NCBI RefSeq assembly: GCF_050632385.1
Contig: NZ_CP192599.1
Span: forward strand, 5,146,001 to 5,210,000
DNA length: 64,000 nucleotides
Direction: 5' to 3'
Origin: Humitalea sp050632385
GTDB taxonomy: Bacteria; Pseudomonadota; Alphaproteobacteria; Acetobacterales; Acetobacteraceae
Shown: piece after piece, positions 50,785-59,274 of the stretch
Layout of the letters: every line of letters begins with the position of its first letter
How positions within the stretch are numbered: position 1 is the first letter of the stretch
The notes under the pieces: model-generated
The model's input: only the letters and a program-made list of their open reading frames with translations
The model's database searches: none
What the model was told of the DNA's origin: nothing
Made by a program: the position numbers and the translations under genes

Positions 50785-51936
50785 TCAGCGCCGCAGCGGT
50801 GTCGCGGCCGCCGGGGCGGCGGCGGCTTGGTTCTGGGCCTGCGCCTGCATCGAATAGACGAAGCTGTCGTAGGTGTTTTCCGCCACGCGGAACCATTGCA
50901 GGGTGGGATCGCGGAAGGCCATGAAGTGGTCGTACACCTTCTTGAAATTCGGATTGCGGGCCGCCGTCTCGTCATACAGCTTGAAGGCCTCGCGGTAGCA
51001 GGCCTCCATCACCGGGCGCGGGAAGGCGCGCAACTGCGTGCCCTGGGCCACCAGGCGGCGCATCGCCGGCGGATTCACCACGTCATACTTGCTGATCGTA
51101 TCGATGGTGGCGTCGCGACATGCGCTTTCCAGGATGTCCTTGTAGATCTGCGGCAGCTCGTTGAACTTCGCCTGGTTCACATAGAATGACAGGTTCGGCC
51201 CGCCTTCCCACCAGCCAGGATAATAATAGTAGGGCGCCACCCGATTGAAACCGAGTTTTTCGTCGTCGTAGGGCCCAACCCATTCGGCCGCGTCGATCGT
51301 GCCACGTTCCAGCGAGGGATAGATGTCGCCGCCCGCAATCTGCTGCGGCACCACGCCCAGACGTTCCAGGACGTTTCCGGCGAAGCCGCCGATGCGGAAC
51401 TTCAGCCCGCGCAGGTCTTCGACGGTGCGGATTTCGCGGCGGAACCAGCCGCCCATCTGCGCCCCGGTGTTGCCGGCGGGGATGGAGACGATGTTATAGC
51501 TGGCGAAGAAGTCCTTCATGACCTCCCGCCCGCCGCCATGATGCAGCCAGGCGTTCATCTGGCGCATGTTGAAGCCGAAGGGCACGGCGGCGTCGAAGGC
51601 GAAGGTCGGGTCCTTGCCGACGAAGTAATAGCTGACGGTGTGGCAGGCTTCCACCGTGCCGGCCTGCACCGCATCGGCGACCGCAAGACCCGGGACCAGC
51701 TCGCCGGCCGGAAACACCTGGATGCGGAACTTGCCATCGGTCATCGCCGCGACCCGGCGGCCGACATGTTCACCAGCACCGAAGATGGTATCGAGCGAGC
51801 GGGGGAAGCTGGACGCGCAGCGCCAGCGAATCTCGGGCATCGCCTGGGCCAGCGCGGGGGCGGCAAGCCCCAGGGTCGCGGCAGCGATCGTGCTTCCGGT
51901 CAGCAGATTCCTGCGATCCAAGACGTATTTCTCCAT
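50785..51936 (-). CDS. dctP: TRAP transporter solute-binding protein (DctP-type)
   Basis: This 383-residue periplasmic receptor has a signal peptide (DRRNLLTGSTIAAATLGLAA, cleavage near ALAQA). It has MPEIRWRCASSFPRSLDTIF, the ligand-arginine region GLKFRIGGFAGNVLERLG and AAEWVGPYDDEKLGF. This subgroup, with MP.IRW and YYYPGWWEGGP, often binds 2-oxo acids (monocarboxylate type), which is an inference from resemblance. It is the first gene of the operon and divergent from the hyf-like cluster. Confidence 0.94.
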   Translation of the reverse strand: MEKYVLDRRNLLTGSTIAAATLGLAAPALAQAMPEIRWRCASSFPRSLDTIFGAGEHVGRRVAAMTDGKFRIQVFPAGELVPGLAVADAVQAGTVEACHTVSYYFVGKDPTFAFDAAVPFGFNMRQMNAWLHHGGGREVMKDFFASYNIVSIPAGNTGAQMGGWFRREIRTVEDLRGLKFRIGGFAGNVLERLGVVPQQIAGGDIYPSLERGTIDAAEWVGPYDDEKLGFNRVAPYYYYPGWWEGGPNLSFYVNQAKFNELPQIYKDILESACRDATIDTISKYDVVNPPAMRRLVAQGTQLRAFPRPVMEACYREAFKLYDETAARNPNFKKVYDHFMAFRDPTLQWFRVAENTYDSFVYSMQAQAQNQAAAAPAAATPLRR

Positions 51937-52069
51937 TGATTGGGTTGGCCGCCCTGTAGGAACGCGGGCTGGCCCCGGCAAGTTAACGTTTGTTCGGAAG
52001 TTGCGCCACAGCGCTGGCCAGGACGCCTGTCGCTGCTAGACTCATCGCCGTGAAGCACGTTTCGACAAA

Positions 52070-54079
52070 ATGCTGAACCTGCTCGTCCTGCTCGTCGCGG
52101 CGCTTCTGGCGTTGGGCGTCGCGGGGGCCGTGCGGCATGGGTTGGGGCGCTTCATCGCGGCGGGATGCCTGGCGGTGGCCGCCGGGTTCAGCATCATCGC
52201 CATCGCGGCACTGGCGACCGCGGGCGCCGATACGCTGATCTTGGCGCTCGGTCCTCCCGGTGCCGCATTCACCCTGGCGCTCGATCATCTGTCGGCCTGG
52301 TTCCTGCTGCTGCTGGGGCTGGCGGGGATGGCGGCGTCGGTCTTCGCGATGGCCGATGCGCAAAAAACCGCACCACGCGTGGTCGCGGCCTATCCGCTGT
52401 TCCTGGCCGCCATGGCGATCACCCTGCTGGCCGCCGATGGGCTGACCCTGTTGCTGGGGTTCGAGGCGATGTCCTTCGCCTCCTGGGTGCTGGTCGCCCA
52501 TGGCCACGTCGATCCGGCGAACCGGCTGGCGGCGCGGCTGTACCTGTCGTTCGCCTTGACCTCCGGCGTGCTGATCGCGGCGGCGTTGGCGCTTTGGGCG
52601 GCGGGGGGCGGGGTATCCTTCGCCGCCTTGCGCGCGGCCCCGCCCGAGGGCTGGCGCGCGGCCGCCATCCTGCTGCTGGTGCTGGCCGGGGCCGGGTCCA
52701 AGGCGGGGCTGGTGCCGCTGCATGGCTGGCTGCCCTTGGCGCATCCGGCGGCGCCCGGGCATGTCTCGGCGCTGATGTCGGCGGCGATGGTGAAGATCGC
52801 GATCTATGTCATGGCGCGGCTGCTGCTGGATTGCGCCGGGCCGTCGCAGCCCCTGTGGTGGGGCGTGCCGCTGATCGCGGCGGGGGCGGCATCGGCGGTG
52901 CTCGGCGCGCTGCGGGCGGCCTTGGAGGAAGACACGAAAGTCATCCTCGCCTGTTCGACGATCGAGAATGTCGGGCTGATCGTGGCGGCGCTTGGCCTGG
53001 CGGCGGTGTTGCGGGCGGCGGACCTGGGCGCCTTGTCGGCGCTGGCGATGGGGGCAGCACTGCTGCATGCGCTGGGCCATGCTGTGTTCAAATGCGGGCT
53101 GTTCCTGGCGGCGGCGGCGGTGCTGACCGGGGCGGGGTCGCGGCGGTTGGACAGCCTGGGCGGGCTGATCCACGCGATGCCGGTGACGGCGGCGGCGTGC
53201 CTGGCAATGGCGGCATCGGCCGCCGCCCTGCCGCCGCTGGCCGGATTTTCCGGCGAATGGATGTTGCTGCAATCGCTGCTGGCGGGCTGGCGGGTGGGCC
53301 CATTGCCGATGCAGGTGGGGCTGGCCGCGACGGTGGCCCTGGTCGGGCTGGCGGCAGCCCTGGCGGCGGCGGCGATGGTGCGGTTCTGGGGGCTGGTGTT
53401 TTTGGGGCGCCCGCGTGGGCCGCGGTCGGCGGCCGCGTTGGAGGCTCCACCGCTGGCGCGTGCCGCGTTGGTCGGCTGTGCCGCGGCCAGCGTGTTGTTC
53501 GGGCTGATCCCGGGGCCGTTGCTGGCGCTGGCCGACGGCGCGGTGCGCCAGGCGGTGCGGCACGGGCCGGGGGCGCAGGCCGGGTACTGGGCGATCTGGC
53601 CGGGCGATGGCGCAACGGCCTATGCGGCGCCCGTCATCGCGGTGCTTTTGGCGGTGACGGTGGCGGCGATCGTATGGGCGGTCGGGCGGCGGTCGCCGGC
53701 CGGGCATGCGATCGGGCCGGCCTGGGGCTGCGGCTTTATCCCGCCCGGACCGGAACTGCCCTTTGGCGACCCGCTGGCGCAGCCCTCGGCCGCCGGGCTG
53801 GCCCAGCCGCTGCGCCGGATGCTGGGCGCGACCCTGCTGGGCGCGCGGGAACAGGTGACGATGCCCGAACCGGGCGATCCAGCGCCCGCCAGCATCCAGG
53901 CCGGTTTCGCCGACCCGTCCTTCACCCGCCTGCTCGAACCCCTGGCACGGTTGCGCGACCGGCTGGCCGACAAGGCCGATCGGCTGCGCGACATGACCCT
54001 GCGCCAATGCCTGTCGCTGACCTTTGGCGCCGTGGTGGCGCTGCTGGCCCTGGTCGCCTGGTTGGAGTCGGGCGCGTGA
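52070..54079 (+). CDS. hyfB: Hydrogenase-4-like proton-pumping subunit B
   Basis: This 669-residue membrane protein is homologous to the NuoL/Mrp antiporter subunits. The conserved channel lysine region is GAGSKAGLVPLHGWLPLAHP, then ALMSAAMVKIAIYVM, and EEDTKVILACSTIENVGLIV. The C-terminal extension (about 500-669) includes GWGCGFIPP-like sequence typical of HyfB/HycC. It opens a six-gene run with four-base overlaps. It would translocate H+ or Na+ coupled to the peripheral arm. Confidence 0.92.
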   Translation: MLNLLVLLVAALLALGVAGAVRHGLGRFIAAGCLAVAAGFSIIAIAALATAGADTLILALGPPGAAFTLALDHLSAWFLLLLGLAGMAASVFAMADAQKTAPRVVAAYPLFLAAMAITLLAADGLTLLLGFEAMSFASWVLVAHGHVDPANRLAARLYLSFALTSGVLIAAALALWAAGGGVSFAALRAAPPEGWRAAAILLLVLAGAGSKAGLVPLHGWLPLAHPAAPGHVSALMSAAMVKIAIYVMARLLLDCAGPSQPLWWGVPLIAAGAASAVLGALRAALEEDTKVILACSTIENVGLIVAALGLAAVLRAADLGALSALAMGAALLHALGHAVFKCGLFLAAAAVLTGAGSRRLDSLGGLIHAMPVTAAACLAMAASAAALPPLAGFSGEWMLLQSLLAGWRVGPLPMQVGLAATVALVGLAAALAAAAMVRFWGLVFLGRPRGPRSAAALEAPPLARAALVGCAAASVLFGLIPGPLLALADGAVRQAVRHGPGAQAGYWAIWPGDGATAYAAPVIAVLLAVTVAAIVWAVGRRSPAGHAIGPAWGCGFIPPGPELPFGDPLAQPSAAGLAQPLRRMLGATLLGAREQVTMPEPGDPAPASIQAGFADPSFTRLLEPLARLRDRLADKADRLRDMTLRQCLSLTFGAVVALLALVAWLESGA

Positions 54080-55035
54080 CCGCCTTTGCCGGCGTGCTGA
54101 CGCAGCTTTTGCACGGCGCGCTGCTGCTGGCGGCGGCGCCCGTGCTGGTGGGGCTGGTGCGCTGGCTGAAGGCGCGCCTGCTTGGCCGCCGGGGCGCTTC
54201 GCCGTTGCAGCCCTGGCGGGACCTGCTGAAACTGTTGCGCAAGCAGCCGGTCGTGGCCGAAAGCGCTTCGGTCGTCACCTTGGCCGCGCCCTATGTCGCC
54301 GTCGGGGCGACCATTGTCGCGGTGCTGCTGGTGCCGTCCTTCGCCCGGGGCATGCTTCTGGGGCCGATGGCCGACCTGGTGGTGCTGGCCGGGTTGCTGG
54401 CCCTGGCGCGCGCGGCGCTGGCGCTGGCCGGGTTGGATGCCGGCACCGCCTTTGGCGGGTTGGGCGCGGCGCGGGAGATGGCCTTTGCCGCCATGGCCGA
54501 GCCGGCGCTGCTGATCGTGGCGCTGTGCTGCGCGATCCTGGCGGGGTCGTCGAACCTTGATGCCATCGCGACGGCCTTTGCCGAGGGGGGCCTGGGCATC
54601 CGCGTGTCGCTGGCCCTGGCTTTTGCCGCACTGGTCGCCGTGGCGCTGGCGGAAAACGGGCGCATCCCGGTGGACAATCCCGCGACCCACCTGGAACTGA
54701 CCATGGTGCATGAGGCGATGATCCTTGAAGCCTCCGGCCGGCACCTGGCCTTGTGGGAGTATCAGGCGGCGCTGCTGTTGATGCTGTGGCTATCCTTGCT
54801 CGCCGCGCTCTTCGCGCCGATCGGCATGGCGCCGGCCGGGGCGGGGCCGGTCGCCTGGGTCATTGGCATCCTGGCCTTTGCGGCAAAGATCGGCGCGCTG
54901 GCGGTGGCGCTGGCGGTGTTCGAATGCGCCAGCGCGAAGATGCGCGTGTTCCGGGTGCCCGAATTCCTGGGGGCGGCGCTGTTGCTGGGGTTGCTGGGGG
55001 CGCTGTTCCTGTTTGTCAGCACCGGGTTGCTCTGA
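54076..55035 (+). CDS. hyfC: Hydrogenase-4-like membrane anchor subunit C
   Basis: This 319-residue membrane subunit is homologous to NuoH/HycD. It shows KLLRKQPVVAESASVV near the N-terminus and the signature ALAENGRIPVDNPATHLELT followed by MVHEAM, plus FECASAKMRVFRVPEFLG at the end. It links the peripheral hydrogenase-like arm to the pump subunits. The GTG start overlaps the hyfB stop, and its stop overlaps hyfE. Confidence 0.93.
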   Translation: MTAFAGVLTQLLHGALLLAAAPVLVGLVRWLKARLLGRRGASPLQPWRDLLKLLRKQPVVAESASVVTLAAPYVAVGATIVAVLLVPSFARGMLLGPMADLVVLAGLLALARAALALAGLDAGTAFGGLGAAREMAFAAMAEPALLIVALCCAILAGSSNLDAIATAFAEGGLGIRVSLALAFAALVAVALAENGRIPVDNPATHLELTMVHEAMILEASGRHLALWEYQAALLLMLWLSLLAALFAPIGMAPAGAGPVAWVIGILAFAAKIGALAVALAVFECASAKMRVFRVPEFLGAALLLGLLGALFLFVSTGLL

Positions 55036-55703
55036 TGCAGTTCGGGCAACTTCCCTTCGATGTCGCGCATGGGTTGGCGGGGGGGATGCTGCTGGTGTCC
55101 TTCGTGCTGCTGTATCAGCGGCGGGTCTCGGCGCTGATCGGGGCGCTGGCGACGCAGGGCGCGCTGCTGGGCATGGCGGCGCTGTGGCAGGGCTGGGTGC
55201 AGGGGGCGACGGGGCTTTATCTGACCGGCTTGATCGCGATTGTCGCCAAGGCCGTGCTGATCCCCTGGGCGCTGTCGAAACTGGTGGACCGGCTGTCGCT
55301 GCATCGCACGGTGCAGACGGCCCTGGGCATCGGCCCGTCGATGATCGCAGGGGTGGCGCTGGTGGCGCTGGCCTTGGTCGTGGCGCTGCCGGTCTCGGCC
55401 GGGGGGTCGGTGCTGGCGCGGGAGGACCTGGCCGTCGCGCTGTCCATCGTGCTGCTGGGGATGCTGGTCATGATCGCCCGGCGCAATGCCATCGGGCAGG
55501 TCATCGGCCTCATGAGCCTGGAGAACGGGTTGATCCTGGCCGCGGTCGGGGTGCAGGGGCTGCCGCTGGTGGTGGAATTGTCGACCGCGGCGCTGGTGCT
55601 GGTCATCGCCCTGGTGGCGGGGGTCTTCCTCACCGGCATCCGCGAACGCTTCGACAGCCTGGATATCGCCTTCCTTGAGGACCATCGGGGTGAGCGGCGA
55701 TGA
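55035..55703 (+). CDS. hyfE: Hydrogenase-4-like membrane subunit E
   Basis: This 222-residue membrane protein has six or more helices. The HyfE pattern is GLYLTGLIAIVAKAVLIPWA near residue 70 and a NuoK-like part, VIGLMSLENGLILAAVGVQG. HyfE is present in Hyf but not Hyc complexes, which supports a hydrogenase-4-like identity. Overlaps join it to hyfC and hyfF. Confidence 0.92.
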   Translation: MQFGQLPFDVAHGLAGGMLLVSFVLLYQRRVSALIGALATQGALLGMAALWQGWVQGATGLYLTGLIAIVAKAVLIPWALSKLVDRLSLHRTVQTALGIGPSMIAGVALVALALVVALPVSAGGSVLAREDLAVALSIVLLGMLVMIARRNAIGQVIGLMSLENGLILAAVGVQGLPLVVELSTAALVLVIALVAGVFLTGIRERFDSLDIAFLEDHRGERR

Positions 55704-57142
55704 GCCTGGCCGCCGCCCTGGTCCTGCTGCCCTGGGGGTCGGCCGTGCTGCTGGCGCTCTTGCCGCGCCCGGCGCTGGCGGCGCGGGGCAATGTCCTGGC
55801 CGCGGGCTTGGGGTTCTGCATCGCAGCGCTGCTGGTGTTCGGGCCGGACCTGGCGCCGGGGATTCTGCACCTGGATGCGCTGAACCGGCCATTGCTGTTG
55901 CTGGGCGGGTTCATCGGCGCGACGGCGGCGGTGTTTTCGCTCGGCGTGGTGCATGCCGAGGCGTTTCCGCCGGCGGCCAGCCGCGCCTATCACGCCGCCT
56001 TCCAGATCTTCCTGGGCGCCAACCACCTGGCGCTGCTGTCGGAAAACCTGGGCGTGATGTGGGTCGCGATCGAAATCGCCACCCTGTCCTCTGTCCTGAT
56101 GGTCGCGGTGCATCGCACCCCGGCCGCGATCGAGGCCGCGTGGAAGTTCTTCGTCCTGGCCGGCGTCGGCATCGCGCTCGCCTTGTTCGGCACCATCGTG
56201 CTGGCCATGGCCGCCCATCCCCTGCTGGCGGACCCCGAGGCGGCGCTGTCCATCCGCGCCCTGCGTGCCGTCGCGGCGCGGTCGGATGCGGGGTTGCTGA
56301 CCCTGGCGATGGTGCTGCTGCTGGTCGGCTACGGCACCAAGGCCGGGCTGGCGCCGCTGCATTCCTGGCTGCCGGATGCGGATGCGGAAGGGCCGACCGC
56401 GATTTCCGCCGTGCTGTCCGGCTTGCTGCTGAACGCCGCCCTGCACGCCATCCTGCGCGTGGGCGGCATTATTTCGCTGAATGCCGTGGCGATCCCGATG
56501 CAGCCCTTCCTGATGGGGCTGGGCGTCACGTCGCTGCTGTTGGCCAGCCTGGCCCTGTGGCGCCGGCGCGATGCCAGGCGGCTGTTTGCCTGGAGCAGCA
56601 TCGAGCACATCGGCATCGCCGCGATCTGCTTTTCCATCCCCGGCGGGGCGGCGGCGGGGCTTTTGCACATGATCGGGCATTCGCTGTTGAAATCGGCGGT
56701 GTTCTTCGCCGTCGGCCGGGCCGTGCTGCTGAAGGGCAGCCAGAAGATGGCTGATATCTCGGGGCTGGTGACGTCGCATCCGGCGCTGGGCTGGGGGCTG
56801 CTGCTGGGCATCGCGGGGCTGTCGGGAATGCCGCCGTTCCCGCTGTTCGTGTCGGAGTTGCGTCTGCTGCTGCTGGCCGGCGGGGTGATGCCCTGGTTGC
56901 TGGTGCCGCTCTGCGTGGGGTTGCTGACGGCGGGGATCGCGCTGGTGACGGCGATGCAGCGGCTATGCCTTGGCCCCGCGACCCCCGATGTGGCGCCCCC
57001 CGAGGCGCCGGCGCTGGCCGGGGCCTGGACGGTGCTCGGGCCGCTGTGGCTGCATCTGGTCGTGGCTGCCGTGCTGGGTTTTGGCATGCCGGGGCCGATG
57101 GGCGCGGTCCTGGCCGCCGCCGCCGGGGTGATCGGGCGATGA
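55700..57142 (+). CDS. hyfF: Hydrogenase-4-like proton-pumping subunit F
   Basis: This 480-residue second antiporter-type subunit has MVLLLVGYGTKAGLAPLHSW followed by LPDADAEGPTAISAVLSGLL, and FAWSSIEHIGIAAICFSIPG. These are the conserved Lys and Glu/His positions of NuoN/HyfF proteins. With HyfB it gives the complex two pump modules; a HyfD homologue is missing. The start overlaps hyfE, and the stop overlaps hyfG. Confidence 0.92.
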   Translation: MSLAAALVLLPWGSAVLLALLPRPALAARGNVLAAGLGFCIAALLVFGPDLAPGILHLDALNRPLLLLGGFIGATAAVFSLGVVHAEAFPPAASRAYHAAFQIFLGANHLALLSENLGVMWVAIEIATLSSVLMVAVHRTPAAIEAAWKFFVLAGVGIALALFGTIVLAMAAHPLLADPEAALSIRALRAVAARSDAGLLTLAMVLLLVGYGTKAGLAPLHSWLPDADAEGPTAISAVLSGLLLNAALHAILRVGGIISLNAVAIPMQPFLMGLGVTSLLLASLALWRRRDARRLFAWSSIEHIGIAAICFSIPGGAAAGLLHMIGHSLLKSAVFFAVGRAVLLKGSQKMADISGLVTSHPALGWGLLLGIAGLSGMPPFPLFVSELRLLLLAGGVMPWLLVPLCVGLLTAGIALVTAMQRLCLGPATPDVAPPEAPALAGAWTVLGPLWLHLVVAAVLGFGMPGPMGAVLAAAAGVIGR

Positions 57143-58650
57143 GCGGGCCGGCGACGGCGCTGATCCGGGCGGGCCGGGCCGTGGCGGTCGGCGGTGCGAC
57201 CGGGCGCCATGTGCTGGCGACCGAAGCCTGGGCCGCGCTGCCGGCAGCACTGGCCGCCGAACCGCGCCTCGCGCTGCTGGGGCTTTGGGGTGAGGCGGGG
57301 GTGGTCCACGCCGCCTTCCTGGATGAGGAAAGCGAGGAGGTTTTTCTCGCCACGGCCGATGGCGCGGCCTTCGCCTCACTGGCGGCGGCGCGGCCGGGGG
57401 CGGCGCTGATGGAGCGGGCGGCGCGCGACCTTTGGGGCATCGATGCCGTCGATGCGGTGGATCGGCGACCCTGGCTGGATCATGGCCGCTGGCCGGTGAC
57501 GGCGCCGATGTCGGCCCGGCCGCGCCCGCGCGATGGCGCGCCGCCGCAACCGACCTTCCTGCCGGTGGAGGGCGAGGGCATCCACGTCATCCCCGTCGGC
57601 CCCATCCATGCCGGCATCATCGAACCCGGGCACTTCCGCTTCCATGTGCAGGGTGAGGCGGTGGTGCGGCTGGAGGTGCGGCTGGGCTATGTCCACAAGG
57701 GCATCCCAGGGCTGATGCGGGGCAAGAGCCCGCGTGCGGCATCGCCCTTCCCGGGCCGGATTTCGGGCGACAGCACGGTCGCGCATTCGCTCGCCTTCGC
57801 CCGCGCGGCGGAGGCCGCGACCGCGCACACCCCACCCCCGCGCGCGATCTGGCTGCGCGCGGTGATGGCGGAATGCGAACGGATCGCGAACCACCTCAAC
57901 GACTGGGGGTTTGTCTGCAACGACGCCTCCTTCGCCTTCCCCCACGCCCGCACGGGGCTTTTGCGCGAAGGGCTGCTGCGGGCGTGTGAAGCGGCGTTCG
58001 GCCACCGCCTGATGATGGACCGGGTGCTGCCGGGGGGTGTGGCGACCGACCTGGACGCCGCGGGCATCGCCACCTTGCGCGCGGCCATGGCGGCGATCGG
58101 GGCGGAGGTCCCGGGGCTGCTGCGCATCTACGACACCCACGCCAGCCTGCAGGATCGCGTGGTCGGCACCGGCATCATCGCCACGCACCTGGCCGCGCGC
58201 TATGGCGCGGGGGGCGTGGTCGGACGGGCGTCCGGGCGGGGGTTCGACGCCAGGCGGCTGCCGGGCAGCATGCCTTATGACGCGCTGGATTTCGCCATTC
58301 CCGTGTTGCCCAGCGGCGATGTCGATACGCGGGTGCGGGTGCGGGTGGCGGAGATCACGGCCTCGATCGGGCTGGTCGGGCGGCTGCTGGACGGGCTGCC
58401 GGAGGGTGCCATCCATGCGCCCGTGCCGATCCGCGGCGGCGAAGGCATCGCCATCGTCGAGGGCTTTCGCGGCGATGTGCTGCACTGGCTGCGGCTGGAT
58501 GATGGCGGGTTGATCGAGGCCTGTTTCGCCCGCGACCCGTCCTGGTTCCACTGGCCCCTGCTGGAAGCCGCCGTCGAGGGCAATATCGTCGCGGATTTCC
58601 CGCTGATCAACAAATCGATCAATGCCTCCTACAGCGGGGTGGACCTGTAG
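57139..58650 (+). CDS. HyfG-like large subunit lacking the NiFe-site cysteines
   Basis: This 503-residue fusion has a NuoC-like N-terminus (about 1-120, with RAARDLWGIDAVD) and a NuoD/hydrogenase large-subunit-like body (GIIEPGHFRFHVQGEAVVRL). In true group 4 hydrogenases the first metal motif reads RVCGICGFAHS. Here it is RISGDSTVAHS, with Ser209 and Ser212 in place of both cysteines. The C-terminal DPCxxC is replaced by INKSINASYSGVDL. NiFe cannot be bound, so this is an Ehr-like or other non-hydrogenase redox module. No hyp maturation genes are present. Confidence 0.9.
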   Translation: MSGPATALIRAGRAVAVGGATGRHVLATEAWAALPAALAAEPRLALLGLWGEAGVVHAAFLDEESEEVFLATADGAAFASLAAARPGAALMERAARDLWGIDAVDAVDRRPWLDHGRWPVTAPMSARPRPRDGAPPQPTFLPVEGEGIHVIPVGPIHAGIIEPGHFRFHVQGEAVVRLEVRLGYVHKGIPGLMRGKSPRAASPFPGRISGDSTVAHSLAFARAAEAATAHTPPPRAIWLRAVMAECERIANHLNDWGFVCNDASFAFPHARTGLLREGLLRACEAAFGHRLMMDRVLPGGVATDLDAAGIATLRAAMAAIGAEVPGLLRIYDTHASLQDRVVGTGIIATHLAARYGAGGVVGRASGRGFDARRLPGSMPYDALDFAIPVLPSGDVDTRVRVRVAEITASIGLVGRLLDGLPEGAIHAPVPIRGGEGIAIVEGFRGDVLHWLRLDDGGLIEACFARDPSWFHWPLLEAAVEGNIVADFPLINKSINASYSGVDL

Positions 58651-59208
58651 ATGCTTTGGCCCCGCCTCGCGCGATCGCTACTGCAGCGCCCCCTGGCCGA
58701 ACCCGTCGCGGCCCCGCCGGAGGACACCGTGGCGGCCCTGGTCGCGCGGCTGGAAGCGGCGGCGGGGGTACGGCTGGGCCGGTCGCTGGCGATCCGCCAC
58801 GTCGATGCCGGGTCCTGCAACGGCTGCGAGCTGGAGGTGCATGCGACCGCGAACCTGCTGCACGACCTGGAACGTTTCGGGCTGCGCTTCGTGGCCAGCC
58901 CTCGGCACGCCGATGTGCTGCTGGTGACCGGCCCGACAAGCCGCAACATGGCGGAGGCCCTGGCCATCGCCTATGCGGCCACGCCCGACCCGAAATGGGT
59001 GGTCGCGGCCGGCGATTGCGCGGTCGATGGCGGGGTGTTCAAGGGCAGCGGCGGCCCGGGCGGCTACGCCATCGCCGGGGGGACGGATTCGGTGGTGCCG
59101 GTAGACCTCATGATCCCGGGCTGCCCACCAAGCCCCATGGCCCTGGTCGAGGGGTTGTTGGCACTGCTGGCGGCCAATGAGGACGGGCGGCCGGCGCGAC
59201 GGCGGTAG
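58651..59208 (+). CDS. hyfI: HyfI-like small subunit with an intact cubane site
   Basis: This 185-residue NuoB/HyfI homologue has four cluster cysteines: Cys56 and Cys59 (GSCNGCELEV), Cys123 (GDCAVDGG) and Cys158 (IPGCPPSPM). It should carry the 4Fe-4S cluster next to the (here metal-free) large-subunit site. It starts at the base after the hyfG-like stop. It is the last gene of the cluster; a degenerate repeat hairpin follows. Confidence 0.92.
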   Translation: MLWPRLARSLLQRPLAEPVAAPPEDTVAALVARLEAAAGVRLGRSLAIRHVDAGSCNGCELEVHATANLLHDLERFGLRFVASPRHADVLLVTGPTSRNMAEALAIAYAATPDPKWVVAAGDCAVDGGVFKGSGGPGGYAIAGGTDSVVPVDLMIPGCPPSPMALVEGLLALLAANEDGRPARRR

Positions 59209-59233
59209 GGCGATGGACGAATCCGGCAAGGTT

Positions 59234-59269
59234 GCGCCAGTGGGAGGGGCTTCGCGCCCCCAACCCGCC
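59234..59269. repeat. Degenerate fragment of the composite palindromic element
   Basis: GCGCCAGTGGGAGGGGCTTC, then GCGCCCCC resembles the GCGCCAGTGGATGGGGCTTC / GCCCCC outer hairpin of copy 2. It lies between the convergent ends of the hyf-like cluster and the histidine kinase, again at gene 3' ends. Confidence 0.5.
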
Positions 59270-59274
59270 AAACG

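Noticed and set aside
52165..55035. Very long forward frame covering hyfB and hyfC
   Set aside because: Only the part from 54076 is real (HyfC); the earlier part is an out-of-frame reading of hyfB with low-complexity Gly/Arg sequence.
57139..59208. Annotation of the cluster as a functional H2-evolving hydrogenase
   Set aside because: Both CxxC metal motifs of the large subunit are missing, so NiFe coordination is not possible as read.
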